Source: JAWXBM01 sp034440115 (GTDB lineage Bacteria; Pseudomonadota; Gammaproteobacteria; Xanthomonadales; SZUA-36). From it: 47,387 nt of DNA. Each line of letters opens with the position of its first letter. Within the stretch, counting starts at the first letter, position 1. Location of the stretch: the NCBI GenBank assembly GCA_034440115.1, contig JAWXBM010000123.1, positions 1 through 47,387 of the forward strand, read 5' to 3'. Of the stretch, positions 24,937 through 33,753 are shown piece by piece. Under the pieces are notes generated by a model. The model ran no database searches and was not told the DNA's origin. It was given only the letters and a program-made list of their open reading frames with translations. The position numbers and the translations under genes are program-made.

Positions 24937-26031
24937 TCAGGCCAACCCGAACAAGGCCTCGGCGTTCAGATGGTTCACTTTCTCGATTTGCGCTGCATTC
25001 AGCACACCGGAACCCGCCACGTTGGCTGAATTCATGTCGATAAAGCTCTGCGCCGCGAACGGGTAGTCACTGCCGAACAATAAATGATCATCCGGCACAA
25101 ATGACAACACATTCTGCAGGTTGCCAGGCGAGCAGGAAACGGCAACTTCGTAATACAACTGCGCCAGGTATTCCTCTACCGGCCGTGGGCAACGCTCACG
25201 GAAAGCCACCATCTCCTTGCGCGACGAGTGCTCGAACAATCCCATCCGCCAGGAAACGAAGGGTATCGTTCCACCCAGGTGAGCGGCGATGAAACGGATG
25301 TCCCGGTAACGCTCCAGCACGCCGTTATAGAGCATATTGGAAATCGCCCGGGTGGTCTCAAACACGAATTCCACCAACGGAGGGTCGAGCGAGACATTGG
25401 GCCACATTTCCTTCAGTGGCAACGTCGGATGGATAAAGACAATGGCTTTGCGCCGGTTCAAATAATCCATGAATTCGTCCAATTCCGGATCACCGAGGTA
25501 GCGGCCATTGTGATTGGAAAACAGGCAGATGCCGTTGAGTGCCAAATCGTCCAAGGCGTAGCCGGTTTCCGAGATCGCAGCATTCATATCGGCCATCGGA
25601 ATGGTGGCGAAAGCGCCGACTTTATCGCCGTAGTCTTTCATCAACGTAGCGCAGTATTCATTCACCTCGCGGGCGATTTCCTTCTCGCGTCCAGCATCAG
25701 GCACCGCAATACCAGGAGCAGAAATCGATAAAATGGCCTTGCTGATGCCCAGTACGTCAAAGGAGTGTTCCAGGGTGTCTGGAGTCCATTTTGGGAAGGG
25801 CACGCCGCCAATGGTGCCGTAACCGGCGGCGTTCATGGCTTTCACGTATGACTCTGGGACGATGTGGTGATGTATGTCGATGCGCTTTCCGCTTCGTTCG
25901 GTGATAGGCGGCTTCGTTTCAGACGCTGTGACAGAGCGGCTACTGGAAACGTAACCCAGAGCCGCCAATCCCGCGACAAAACTTCGGCGGGTGATTGCGA
26001 ATCGATCCATAAAACTGTTCTGTGTGGTCAT
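24937..26031 (-). CDS. Tat-exported amidohydrolase-2 family protein (ACMSD-like hydrolase/decarboxylase)
   Basis: A 364-residue TIM-barrel metalloenzyme. The N-terminus has a twin-arginine signal (ITRRSFVAGLAALGYVSSSR), so the folded enzyme is probably exported with its metal. Metal ligands are seen in RIDIHHHIVPESY near residue 52, a His in AIVFIHPTLPL near 198, a His in FIAAHLGGTIPF near 250, and Asp in HLLFGSDYPFAAQS near 323. This is the order of the ACMSD/amidohydrolase-2 group, which decarboxylates or hydrolyses carboxylated ring or lactone compounds. It stands upstream of the MFS remnant and a weak hairpin. Export to the periplasm means that it would act before import into the cytoplasm. 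Confidence 0.88.
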   Translation of the reverse strand: MTTQNSFMDRFAITRRSFVAGLAALGYVSSSRSVTASETKPPITERSGKRIDIHHHIVPESYVKAMNAAGYGTIGGVPFPKWTPDTLEHSFDVLGISKAILSISAPGIAVPDAGREKEIAREVNEYCATLMKDYGDKVGAFATIPMADMNAAISETGYALDDLALNGICLFSNHNGRYLGDPELDEFMDYLNRRKAIVFIHPTLPLKEMWPNVSLDPPLVEFVFETTRAISNMLYNGVLERYRDIRFIAAHLGGTIPFVSWRMGLFEHSSRKEMVAFRERCPRPVEEYLAQLYYEVAVSCSPGNLQNVLSFVPDDHLLFGSDYPFAAQSFIDMNSANVAGSGVLNAAQIEKVNHLNAEALFGLA

Positions 26032-26108
26032 AGTTTTCTCCGTGGTGGCGATGGATGCAGCGCGTAGTTCAATAGCGTTGAAAACTCACTGCAGAGTATG
26101 GATGTCAG

Positions 26109-26762
26109 CTAGAAGTTACCGGCTGCTGTGCGGACTTCCTCCAGTTTGGATGTAAAAATCTCTGCGACTTCATCCGCAAGTGCTGCATCCGTGGGTTCCA
26201 TTTTTACCGTGCTGACATCGCTGATACCGATGTAGCGTGACATATGCTCTAGATACCAGCGTTGGAAATCCGTCTTAGGGCCATCGTCTGGTAAGGGGAA
26301 GCGCGCCTTGTAGCGACTACCGCTGGACAGCAGCAACTGCATTTTCTTGTTCTTTAAAAGTCCGACGTATTCACCTTTGCGATTAACGCCAAAGGTAAGA
26401 CCGGGTTGCACCACGACATCAAGGTATTGTTTCAAGCGGTAAGGAATGGAGTAATTCCACATGGGTGAAGAAATCACCACTTTGTCGGCAGCTTTGAGGC
26501 GATCAATTGCGCCCAGCACTTCGGCCCACTTACCTATGGGTTCGATGCCCTTACCCTCCTTGATCAAGCGAGCAATGTGTTCCATCTTTTGCCGTGCGGC
26601 TTCGGCGTCAAACTCTGGTACCGGATCATCAAACAGGTGGTAATGATCTATTTCGTCTGCAGGATTCAGCTCACAATAGGTTTCCAGGAACGCTTTTGCC
26701 ATACGACTCGAAAAGGAATTTTCGTGTCGCGGGCTCGCTTCCAAATACAACAATCTGGTCAA
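26109..26762 (-). CDS. FMN-dependent NADH-azoreductase/quinone reductase-like flavoprotein (AzoR family)
   Basis: A flavodoxin-fold reductase of 217 residues. The frame opens at 26774, but a strong GGGAGG ribosome-binding site covers those first codons, so the TTG at 26762 (LTRLLYLEASPRHENSFS) is the better start. FMN-binding features include SPRHENSFSSRMA near residues 10-22, SSPMWNYSIPYRLKQYLDVV near 100, and LLLSSGSRYK near 145. Members reduce quinones or azo compounds with two electrons from NAD(P)H. It is divergent from an SDR gene with operator site 5 between, and operates alone on its strand. In an oxidative pathway it may detoxify quinones or feed electrons to ring-modifying steps. 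Confidence 0.88.
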   Translation of the reverse strand: MTRLLYLEASPRHENSFSSRMAKAFLETYCELNPADEIDHYHLFDDPVPEFDAEAARQKMEHIARLIKEGKGIEPIGKWAEVLGAIDRLKAADKVVISSPMWNYSIPYRLKQYLDVVVQPGLTFGVNRKGEYVGLLKNKKMQLLLSSGSRYKARFPLPDDGPKTDFQRWYLEHMSRYIGISDVSTVKMEPTDAALADEVAEIFTSKLEEVRTAAGNF

Positions 26763-26840
26763 AATACCTCCCAAGGTTTGAGGTGGCGCGCCTTATGCTG
26801 GTACTGGTCGCCGGAATGATTCCAAGAATATTAGTCTAAT

Positions 26841-26855
26841 GTCAATTCAATTGAC
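26841..26855. promoter_or_regulatory. Operator palindrome, site 5
   Basis: GTCAATTCAATTGAC, extending to TGTCAATTCAATTGACA at 26840-26856, is a perfect inverted repeat with a 3-base centre. It lies between the divergent azoreductase (start 26762) and SDR (start 26975) genes. The right half contains TTGACA. Confidence 0.8.
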
Positions 26856-26974
26856 AATAAAGTTTGCTGTTGATAGCTTGAATTAAAGTTCGCCGTGATG
26901 GACTTTAAGGTCTTGAATTTTTGCAGCTCAATCTTATGGATTGCTGGAAGAGCAGTCCGGATCCCGGAGGAAAT

Positions 26975-27739
26975 GTGGCAAAGCTCAGCGGTAAAACAGC
27001 CTTGATTACAGGAGGCTCTCAGGGAATCGGCCTGGCGATTGCGCAGGCTTTCATTCGGGAAGGCAGCAAGGTAGTGATTACCGGCCGTAGCCAGATCGCC
27101 TTGGACAAAGCCCGCGCACAACTGGGTGAAGACCAGGTGCTGACCTGTGCTGGCGATGTGCGGGATCGTGAACACGCACAAGCGACAATTGCTGCCGCCA
27201 TGGAACGATTCGGCGGCATCGATATCCTGGTCAACAACGCAGCACTTGAGCGTTCTTCAGGGCCAGCTATCACCACGTCCATGGACGAATTCGAGGAGAC
27301 TTATGCAGTCAACGTGTTTGCACCGTTGTACTGGACCCAGCAAGTCTGGCAGGCCAGCATGCAAACCCATGGCGGCAACGTATTGATGATTTCATCGCTG
27401 GGCAGCATCACCTTGTATGCCAACATGGGTGCTTATCTGTCCAGCAAGGCTGCGCTCAATCACCTGACCCGGACCCTCGCAGCAGAAGTCGGGCCAGATG
27501 TTCGCGTTAATGCGATCCTGCCTGGACTGATCAAGACTGAAATGTCCCGCAAAGCCTGGGAGCCTTACGAGGAAAAATTTGCCCGTAATCTGCCGTTGGA
27601 GCGACTGGGAGAGCCCGAAGATGTGGCGCAGGCTGCGGTGTTCCTGGCCAGTGACGATTCCTCCTGGATCACGGGAGAGTCACTGGTAATCGATGGGGGT
27701 ACCATCATCCAATGGGGCAGATTGCGGAAAAAGCCGTGA
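26975..27739 (+). CDS. Short-chain dehydrogenase/reductase (SDR)
   Basis: A 254-residue classical SDR. I chose the GTG at 26975 because a GGAGG ribosome-binding site sits directly upstream and the protein then starts VAKLSGKTALITGG, the family norm. Cofactor loop TGGSQGIGLAIAQAF is at residues 11-25, with an Arg in ITGRSQ suggesting NADP use. NNAAL marks the central strand, and the catalytic YLSSKAALNHLTRT lies near residue 155. It ends with IDGGT plus a short tail. It is probably an alcohol or ketone redox enzyme of the pathway. It is transcribed divergently from the azoreductase and converges on the CaiB gene with only 1 bp between stops. Confidence 0.9.
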   Translation: MAKLSGKTALITGGSQGIGLAIAQAFIREGSKVVITGRSQIALDKARAQLGEDQVLTCAGDVRDREHAQATIAAAMERFGGIDILVNNAALERSSGPAITTSMDEFEETYAVNVFAPLYWTQQVWQASMQTHGGNVLMISSLGSITLYANMGAYLSSKAALNHLTRTLAAEVGPDVRVNAILPGLIKTEMSRKAWEPYEEKFARNLPLERLGEPEDVAQAAVFLASDDSSWITGESLVIDGGTIIQWGRLRKKP

Positions 27740-27740
27740 G

Positions 27741-28907
27741 TCAGCCGGTCTTTCCTTCAAATACGGTGCCGCTTTCGATCAGTGCCTCAATCTGAGCAGG
27801 GTCGTAGCCGGCTTCGCTGAGCAGCGTGCGGCTATCTGCACCTGCGGGCGATGGCTTGGCAGGAGTTACACCGGGTGTGCGATCAAACCGGGGTGCAGGT
27901 GCATGCTGCAAAACGCCATCCACTTCGATGAAATTGTTACGCGCAATATTCTGCGGATGCTGGCTTGCCTCGGTGGTGGTAAGCACGGGCGCCACGCAGG
28001 CGTCCGTGCCATCGAATAAAACACACCATTCATCCCGGGTTTTCTGTTTGAGGGCCGTTGCGATTTGCTGCTTTAGTTCTGGCCAATTGGACTTGTCCAT
28101 CCGGCCTGGCTCAAGACTGAACCCCCCGGCCAGCATTTGCTCGTTTTCCAGCCCGGCAATTTTCAGAAACTGTCGATAGAACTGCGGCTCCAGAGGACCC
28201 ACGGCGAGAAACTTTCCGTCCTTGGTTTCGTAGGTGTCGTAAAAGTGTGCCGCGCCAGAAAGGAAATTACTGCCGGTTTTTTCGTCGAACAGGCCAATCG
28301 CACGGAAGGCATGAAAGGTGGCCATCAGGGCGATGGCTCCGTCCAGCATGGCCGCGTCCACCACTTGGCCTTTCCCCGAACGTGAGGTCTCCAACAGCGC
28401 ACAGAGGATACCAAAAGCCAGCAACATGCCTCCAGCACCGAAATCGCCTACCAGGTTCAGCGGTGGAACCGGTCTTTCTCCCATCCTGCCAATGGCATGC
28501 AACGTGCCTGACAAGGCGATGTAGTTGATGTCGTGCCCGGCTGTTGAGGCCAGCGGGCCGGTTTGTCCCCAGCCTGTGATCCGCCCATAAACCAGCTGCG
28601 GGTTTTGCTCAAGACAAACCTTCGGTCCAAAACCCAAGCGCTCGGCAACGCCAGGCCTGAAGCCTTCGAACAGGACATCGGCGCCATCCACCAGTCGCAA
28701 CAGCACCTCCAATCCCTGGTTGGACTTCAAGTCAATACAAATGGATTGGCGGTTGCGTAGCTGTGGGTCGAGCTGTGAGGACATGGTGTCGCCGGGTCTG
28801 TCCACGCGGATCACCGTAGCTCCCATGTCCGCCAACATCATTCCACAAAAAGGCCCCGGCCCCAGACCGGCAATTTCTATAATGCGAAATCCTGCTAAAG
28901 GACCCAT
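27741..28907 (-). CDS. CaiB/BaiF CoA-transferase, alpha-methylacyl-CoA racemase-like
   Basis: A 388-residue family III CoA-transferase or 2-methylacyl-CoA racemase. It starts MGPLAGFRIIEIAGLGPGPF, has FCGMMLADMGATVIRVDRPG near residue 30, and the catalytic-Asp block GHDINYIALSGTLHAIGR near 150. A GDFGAGGMLLAFGI segment follows. These are the marks of the racemase subgroup (Amacr/Mcr), whose function is to flip 2-methyl stereocentres so that branched chains can enter beta-oxidation. It is the fourth gene of the thiolase-FadB-ACAD-CaiB run, 42 bp after the acyl-CoA dehydrogenase. A fragment of a paralogue lies at 6442-6645. The racemase reading is favoured by gene context, but a transferase role cannot be excluded. 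Confidence 0.88.
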   Translation of the reverse strand: MGPLAGFRIIEIAGLGPGPFCGMMLADMGATVIRVDRPGDTMSSQLDPQLRNRQSICIDLKSNQGLEVLLRLVDGADVLFEGFRPGVAERLGFGPKVCLEQNPQLVYGRITGWGQTGPLASTAGHDINYIALSGTLHAIGRMGERPVPPLNLVGDFGAGGMLLAFGILCALLETSRSGKGQVVDAAMLDGAIALMATFHAFRAIGLFDEKTGSNFLSGAAHFYDTYETKDGKFLAVGPLEPQFYRQFLKIAGLENEQMLAGGFSLEPGRMDKSNWPELKQQIATALKQKTRDEWCVLFDGTDACVAPVLTTTEASQHPQNIARNNFIEVDGVLQHAPAPRFDRTPGVTPAKPSPAGADSRTLLSEAGYDPAQIEALIESGTVFEGKTG

Positions 28908-28949
28908 GTCGTCCTTAAATCAACCTTTCACTGGGCAGGTTCGAGCGGC

Positions 28950-30104
28950 TCATTTCTTGCGAGGATCCAGGCCGATGGAGCGCGCAATGATTTCGCGCAT
29001 GACCTCGGACGAACCCCCATATATTCGGGATATTCGAGCATCGCGGTACATACGCGAAATCCGGTACTCATCCATATAACCCGCACCGCCGTGCAACTGC
29101 AAACAACTGTCGGTCACACGGCCTTCCAGTTCACTGGCGAACAGTTTTGCTTTGGCGGCCAATTCCGGAGCCAGTTTTCCCAGGTTGTGCTGCATCACGC
29201 AAGTGTCCACGAAATTCTGCGTGATGTCGATTTCTGTTCGCATGTCGGCCATTTTGAAGCGGTTGAACTGAAAGTCACCCACGGTCTGGCCGAAAATCTT
29301 TCTTTGCTGGATGAATTCCAGGGTGATAGCAAATGCCACTTCTGCATTGGTGACATAGGTGCAGGCACCAATCAACCGCTCCTCTGCCAGGAATCTCATC
29401 AGGTAGTAAAAGCCCTGAGTCGGGTCTCCCAGCACATGGCTTTTGGGCACTTTGACGTTCTCGAAAAACAGCTCAGCCGTATCCTGCGAGCCCAATCCCA
29501 GTTTCTTCAGCTTGCGCCCGCGTTGGAATCCGGGCGTATCTCCTTCTACCAGGAACAGGCCCAGTTCCCTGGGCTTATCCGGATTGGTGCGTGCGGCCAC
29601 CACATAAAGGTTGCCGATGATGCCGTTGGAAATGTAGGTTTTCTGGCCGTTCAGGAGGTAGTGGTCGCCCTGGTCAATGGCGGTTGACTTCATGCCGGCC
29701 AGGTCACTGCCGGCTCCCGGTTCAGTCATGGCAATGCCGAGAATGGTTTCCCCGCTCACGCAGCCGGGCAGGAAACGTTGCTTCTGTTCCTCGCTACCCA
29801 GTTCAACGATGTAAGGTGCCACCAGGCGATTATGCAAGTGGATAAAAAAGCCCGGATCGCCGTGCCGGTGATTTTCTTCGATGATGATTTGCTCGTAACG
29901 AAAATCTGTTACACCTGCGCCGCCGTACGCGGGGTCAACAAAAAGACACAGCAGACCCTGTTCTCCGGCCTTCCGGTACACCTCTGGGTCTACCTGGCCT
30001 TGCTCCAGCCACTGATCGCGATAGGGCTCGACTTCCTTCTGGAAAAATCGCCGCGTCGAGTCACGAAAAAGCTCGTGTTCTTCTTCAAATATCAGCCGCT
30101 GCAT
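28950..30104 (-). CDS. Acyl-CoA dehydrogenase
   Basis: A 384-residue FAD enzyme that inserts an alpha,beta double bond in an acyl-CoA. It opens with LIFEEEHELFRDSTRRFFQ, has the FAD/substrate segment AMTEPGAGSDLAGMKSTA near residue 125, YISNGIIGNLYVVAARTN near 160, and the C-terminal LHGGAGYMDEYRISRMYRDA near 344. The catalytic base Glu is in YGGSSEVMREIIARSIGL near 369, the usual position for short/medium-chain and isovaleryl-type enzymes. All motifs are intact. It lies 67 bp after the FadB-like gene and 42 bp before CaiB on the minus strand, so it is part of one beta-oxidation operon. Confidence 0.93.
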   Translation of the reverse strand: MQRLIFEEEHELFRDSTRRFFQKEVEPYRDQWLEQGQVDPEVYRKAGEQGLLCLFVDPAYGGAGVTDFRYEQIIIEENHRHGDPGFFIHLHNRLVAPYIVELGSEEQKQRFLPGCVSGETILGIAMTEPGAGSDLAGMKSTAIDQGDHYLLNGQKTYISNGIIGNLYVVAARTNPDKPRELGLFLVEGDTPGFQRGRKLKKLGLGSQDTAELFFENVKVPKSHVLGDPTQGFYYLMRFLAEERLIGACTYVTNAEVAFAITLEFIQQRKIFGQTVGDFQFNRFKMADMRTEIDITQNFVDTCVMQHNLGKLAPELAAKAKLFASELEGRVTDSCLQLHGGAGYMDEYRISRMYRDARISRIYGGSSEVMREIIARSIGLDPRKK

Positions 30105-30171
30105 GATTCAGTAGCATTTCCTTTCAGCAATTCGCAAATCAACAAGGTACAAGGGAACGTGCCCCAGCGAT

Positions 30172-32316
30172 TCAATCATAGAAAGTTTTGCCTTCAGCAG
30201 CCATACGCCGCAGCGCTTCATTTGGCAGGAAGCGAGGGCCATAGGCCTTGGCCATGCGATCACATTCAGCGGCAAACTCAGTTAGGCCCACGGTTTCAAT
30301 CAGCGATAAAGTACCGCCGGTCCAGGTTGGGAAGCCCCAGCCCAGAATGGAACCGATATCGGCATCGGCCGGCTCCATGATCACGCCTTCATCCAGGCAA
30401 CGGGCAGACTCCAGGGCCTGAATATAGAGAATGCGATTCTTCACTTCCTCTACCGAAGGCTGCTGTGCGGCAATCGGGTACAAGTTGCCAAGCCCAGGCC
30501 AGAGGAATTTCCGGCCATTCTGAGGGTACTCATAAAAGCCTTTGCCCTCGCGGCGCCCCAGGCGTCCTTGTTCTTCAACCATTTCATGGGTCACATCGAT
30601 GGCTGATGGTGCGCCATAGTCGTCGCCGAGATCGGCGCGGGCTGCCTTGTCCACTTTGTAAATGAGCTCGATGGTAACTTCATCGGATACGGACAATGGG
30701 CCAACGGCCATACCGGCCTGCGATGCTGCGTTTTCAATCAATGCGGGACTTACACCATCTTTAAGTAAGGCCATGCCTTCGTTGGTGAATGTGGCAAATA
30801 CCCGGCTGGTATAAAAGCCGCGGCTGTCGCGCACCACGATGGGGGTTTTACGAATCTGCTGCGCGTAGTCCAGAGCCCAAGCCAGGGTCTGGTCGGATGT
30901 TTTCTCGCCGAGGATGATCTCCAGCAATGGCATGCGGTCTACCGGGGAGAAAAAATGCAAACCGATAAAGGCATCCGGCCGGGTGAACGCAGTAGCCAGC
31001 CCGGTGATGGGCAGGGTCGAAGTGTTTGAAGCAAATACCGCATCAGGTGGAATCATGGCTTCTGTTTGCCGCGTGACATTGGCTTTGATAACCCGATCTT
31101 CAAATACCGCTTCGATGACCAGATCGCAGCCTGCGAGGTCAGAGTAGTCGGCAGTGGTGCTGATGTGAGACAGAAGCCGGTCGGCTTTTTCGCGAGTGGT
31201 CCGTCCTTTCTCTATTCCCGCATTGGTGAGTTTTACAGAATAGGCTTTTCCCCGTTCAGCATCATCTTCAGACCGGTCCAGAAGAACGGTGTTGATGCCG
31301 GCTGCTGCACTGACGTAAGCAACGCCTGCCCCCATAATACCTGCGCCGAGTATGCCCAATTTGCCGACTTCGCGTTTCGGTACGCCCTTCGGCCGCCTGG
31401 CCAGCTTGTCGGCAGCCTGCTTGTTGACGAACAGGGTGCGAACCATGTTCCGGGCTACCGGATGCATGATCAGGGTGGAGAAATAGCGCGATTCAATGCG
31501 CAATCCCGCATCGATGGGCACCAGTGTGCCTTCATAAACGGCAGACAGAATAGCCTGCGGAGCCGGGTAGTTACCCTTGGTTGATTTTGCCACGAGAGCA
31601 GTGGCCGCCATAAACAGGTTGCCATGATCGGGCGCTTCCATTCCCACGCCGCCGGGAATGCGAAAGCCTTTCTTGTCCCAGGGCTGCACCGGATCGCCGG
31701 TTTCGAGTAACCACTTGCGTGCCGCTGCCAGCAAGTCTTCCGGCTCGCAAAGCTCATCCACAAAACCGAGCTCCAGTGCTTCTTCGGGGCTTACGTGAGA
31801 ACCCCGGGTCAGCAAATCCAGTGCCTTTTTTACACCAATCAAGCGGGGAAGTTTTTGGGTTCCGCCACCACCAGGCAGCAACCCCACGTTTACTTCGGGC
31901 AGGCCCAACCGGGTTTTGGCGTTGCGCGCCGCGACACGGTAATGACAGGCCAGGCAAAGTTCCAGCCCGCCACCCAGAGCAGTGCCGTTGATAGCCGCCA
32001 CTACTGCTTTGCCGTTGGTTTCGAGCCGTCGCAGCATACGATTGACCGTGTAATGCTGCTCAAACACCTCTGCTGCAGGCTTCTGACTGTTCAGTTCGCT
32101 GAGCAACCACTTGAGATCGGCGCCGGCCATGAAGTCGTTCTTGGCGGACGTGATGATGATTCCCTTGACTTCGTCATTGCCGATCAAGGCTTCGGTGGCC
32201 TCAGCGAAGTCCTGGTTGAACGCCGGATCCATGACATTCATCGGTTTGCCCGGAACGTCGATAGTCAGCGTGGCAATGCCATCTTTGTCGATAACGTAAC
32301 TCAGTGTTTTACTCAT
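30172..32316 (-). CDS. Bifunctional enoyl-CoA hydratase / 3-hydroxyacyl-CoA dehydrogenase (FadB/FadJ type)
   Basis: A 714-residue fusion enzyme. The start at 32316 (MSKTLSYVIDKDGIATLTID) is chosen because the longer frame runs 37 codons into the thiolase gene. The crotonase domain (about 1-190) shows ADLKWLLSE and the oxyanion-hole loop GTALGGGLELCLACHYRVAA. The dehydrogenase domain starts near residue 315 with GAGIMGAGVAYVSAAAG, and has FASNTSTLPIT and GLHFFSPVDRMPLLEII for the catalytic His. A second helical domain completes it. It performs hydration and NAD-dependent oxidation in beta-oxidation, and channels to the thiolase 19 bp upstream. This pair forms the classical trifunctional complex. 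Confidence 0.93.
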   Translation of the reverse strand: MSKTLSYVIDKDGIATLTIDVPGKPMNVMDPAFNQDFAEATEALIGNDEVKGIIITSAKNDFMAGADLKWLLSELNSQKPAAEVFEQHYTVNRMLRRLETNGKAVVAAINGTALGGGLELCLACHYRVAARNAKTRLGLPEVNVGLLPGGGGTQKLPRLIGVKKALDLLTRGSHVSPEEALELGFVDELCEPEDLLAAARKWLLETGDPVQPWDKKGFRIPGGVGMEAPDHGNLFMAATALVAKSTKGNYPAPQAILSAVYEGTLVPIDAGLRIESRYFSTLIMHPVARNMVRTLFVNKQAADKLARRPKGVPKREVGKLGILGAGIMGAGVAYVSAAAGINTVLLDRSEDDAERGKAYSVKLTNAGIEKGRTTREKADRLLSHISTTADYSDLAGCDLVIEAVFEDRVIKANVTRQTEAMIPPDAVFASNTSTLPITGLATAFTRPDAFIGLHFFSPVDRMPLLEIILGEKTSDQTLAWALDYAQQIRKTPIVVRDSRGFYTSRVFATFTNEGMALLKDGVSPALIENAASQAGMAVGPLSVSDEVTIELIYKVDKAARADLGDDYGAPSAIDVTHEMVEEQGRLGRREGKGFYEYPQNGRKFLWPGLGNLYPIAAQQPSVEEVKNRILYIQALESARCLDEGVIMEPADADIGSILGWGFPTWTGGTLSLIETVGLTEFAAECDRMAKAYGPRFLPNEALRRMAAEGKTFYD

Positions 32317-32335
32317 GTCTGCTTCCGCCAATATT

Positions 32336-33544
32336 TCAAACGCGTTCGATGATGGTTGCTGTGCCCATGCCAGCACCGACGCAGAGGGTAACCAGGCCGG
32401 TGCTGAGGTCGCGACGTTCCAGTTCATCCAGCAACGTGCCGAGGATCATGGCTCCCGTCGCACCCAGTGGATGACCCATGGCGATTGCGCCACCATTCAC
32501 ATTGATACGGTCGTGCGGGATTTCCATATCCTGCATGTAGAGCAACACCACGGCAGCGAAAGCCTCGTTGAGTTCGAACAGATCAATGTCTGATACCGAC
32601 ATTCCGCATCGTTTCAGCACCTTCCGGCTGGCGGGGCTGGGGCCGGTCAGCATAATGGTGGGCTCACTGCCGGTTGAGGCGAAGCCAACGATGCGCGCAC
32701 GTGGCTTCAGGCCAAGCTCCTTGCCCAGGGCCTCGGTACCGATCAAGGTAGCAGCAGCGCCGTCGACAATCCCGCTGGAATTACCCGCATGATGCACGTG
32801 GTTGATACGCTCAACTTCGGGGTAGCGTTGCAGTGCCACCGCATTGAAGCCCATAGACTCACCCATTTTCTCGAATGCTGCAGTCAGCTTCGCAAGGTCT
32901 TCCACCGTTGTTCCCGCGCGAATATGTTCGTCGCGTTCCAGTATGGTCAGTCCGAGCTGATCCCGAACCGGTACCACCGACCGATCGAAGTAGCCTTTAC
33001 TCCATGATTCTGCAGCCCGCCGTTGGCTCTCCACGGAGTAGGAATCGACATCATGGCGGCTGATGCCATGCAGTGTTGCCAGCAGGTCAGCACTGATACC
33101 TTGTGGAATGAAGTGGGTTTTGTGCGCCACCGCTGGATCCATAAACCAGGCACCGCCATCCGAAGACATCGGCACACGCGACATGGCTTCAACACCACCG
33201 CCGATACACAGGTCCGATTGCCCAGACATGATCTGTGCCGCTGCACTATTCACCGCTTCCAGACCGGATGCGCAAAAGCGATGGACCTGTTTGCCGGGTG
33301 CCGAGGTGTCGTAGTCTGCATTGAGCGCACTTACCCGGGCAATGTCCGCACCTTGTTCACCCAACGGTGCTACGCAGCCCAGTACAATGTCATCGACACG
33401 CCGGGTATCCAAATCATTGCGGTCGCGTATGGCAATCAAAACCTGGGTGGCTAGCTGAATGGGAGTAATTTCGTGTAGCGATCCATTTGATTTACCCCGG
33501 CCGCGCGGTGTGCGAACGTGATCGAAAAGATATGCGTCAGTCAT
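32336..33544 (-). CDS. Acetyl-CoA C-acyltransferase (3-ketoacyl-CoA thiolase)
   Basis: A 402-residue thiolase that cleaves 3-ketoacyl-CoA with CoA. The start at 33544 (MTDAYLFDHVRTPRGRG) follows the family N-terminus. Nucleophile Cys91 is in VHRFCASGLEAVNSAA. His near 355 is in NVNGGAIAMGHPLGATGA, and the acid/base Cys near 388 is in VTLCVGAGMGTA. There is no sign of damage. It is the first gene of the beta-oxidation run and divergent from an SDR-kinase operon. Operator site 6 lies 129 bp upstream, so expression of the whole run is probably controlled there. The divergent arrangement links beta-oxidation to the kinase module by a shared operator. Confidence 0.93.
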   Translation of the reverse strand: MTDAYLFDHVRTPRGRGKSNGSLHEITPIQLATQVLIAIRDRNDLDTRRVDDIVLGCVAPLGEQGADIARVSALNADYDTSAPGKQVHRFCASGLEAVNSAAAQIMSGQSDLCIGGGVEAMSRVPMSSDGGAWFMDPAVAHKTHFIPQGISADLLATLHGISRHDVDSYSVESQRRAAESWSKGYFDRSVVPVRDQLGLTILERDEHIRAGTTVEDLAKLTAAFEKMGESMGFNAVALQRYPEVERINHVHHAGNSSGIVDGAAATLIGTEALGKELGLKPRARIVGFASTGSEPTIMLTGPSPASRKVLKRCGMSVSDIDLFELNEAFAAVVLLYMQDMEIPHDRINVNGGAIAMGHPLGATGAMILGTLLDELERRDLSTGLVTLCVGAGMGTATIIERV

Positions 33545-33588
33545 TAAAATCAACTCCTGCGCCGGTTGGCAGCGGAAATTTGCCTATT

Positions 33589-33614
33589 CGTTCAAGCAAA
33601 GCGTTCAAGCAAAG
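33589..33614 (+). repeat. 13-bp tandem duplication
   Basis: CGTTCAAGCAAAG occurs twice in direct succession (33589-33601 and 33602-33614) and is followed by a partial third unit CAAAG. It lies in the leader between the thiolase start and operator site 6, and looks like recent slippage. No function is evident. Confidence 0.7.
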
Positions 33615-33672
33615 CAAAGCGGAGCCCGATCCTTGATCAATGTGGACAATTTTCCAGAAGGGCTTGCTTTTA

Positions 33673-33687
33673 GTCAACTAAATTGAC
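33673..33687. promoter_or_regulatory. Operator palindrome, site 6, with candidate minus-strand promoter
   Basis: GTCAACTAAATTGAC has outer half-sites GTCAA and TTGAC. On the minus strand its TTGACT is followed after 17 bases by GAAAAT, a plausible sigma-70 promoter for the thiolase run. On the plus strand TTGACA leads towards the SDR gene at 33754. The site therefore overlaps the -35 elements of two divergent operons. Confidence 0.75.
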
Positions 33688-33753
33688 AGTCTACTTCACA
33701 TCCCGTTTATGAGTCCAGAATAGTCCAAAATTAAGAGAGGTGATTGGCAGGCC

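Noticed and set aside
31795..32352. Plus-strand open frame opposite the FadB-like enzyme
   Set aside because: Shadow of the crotonase domain on the other strand.
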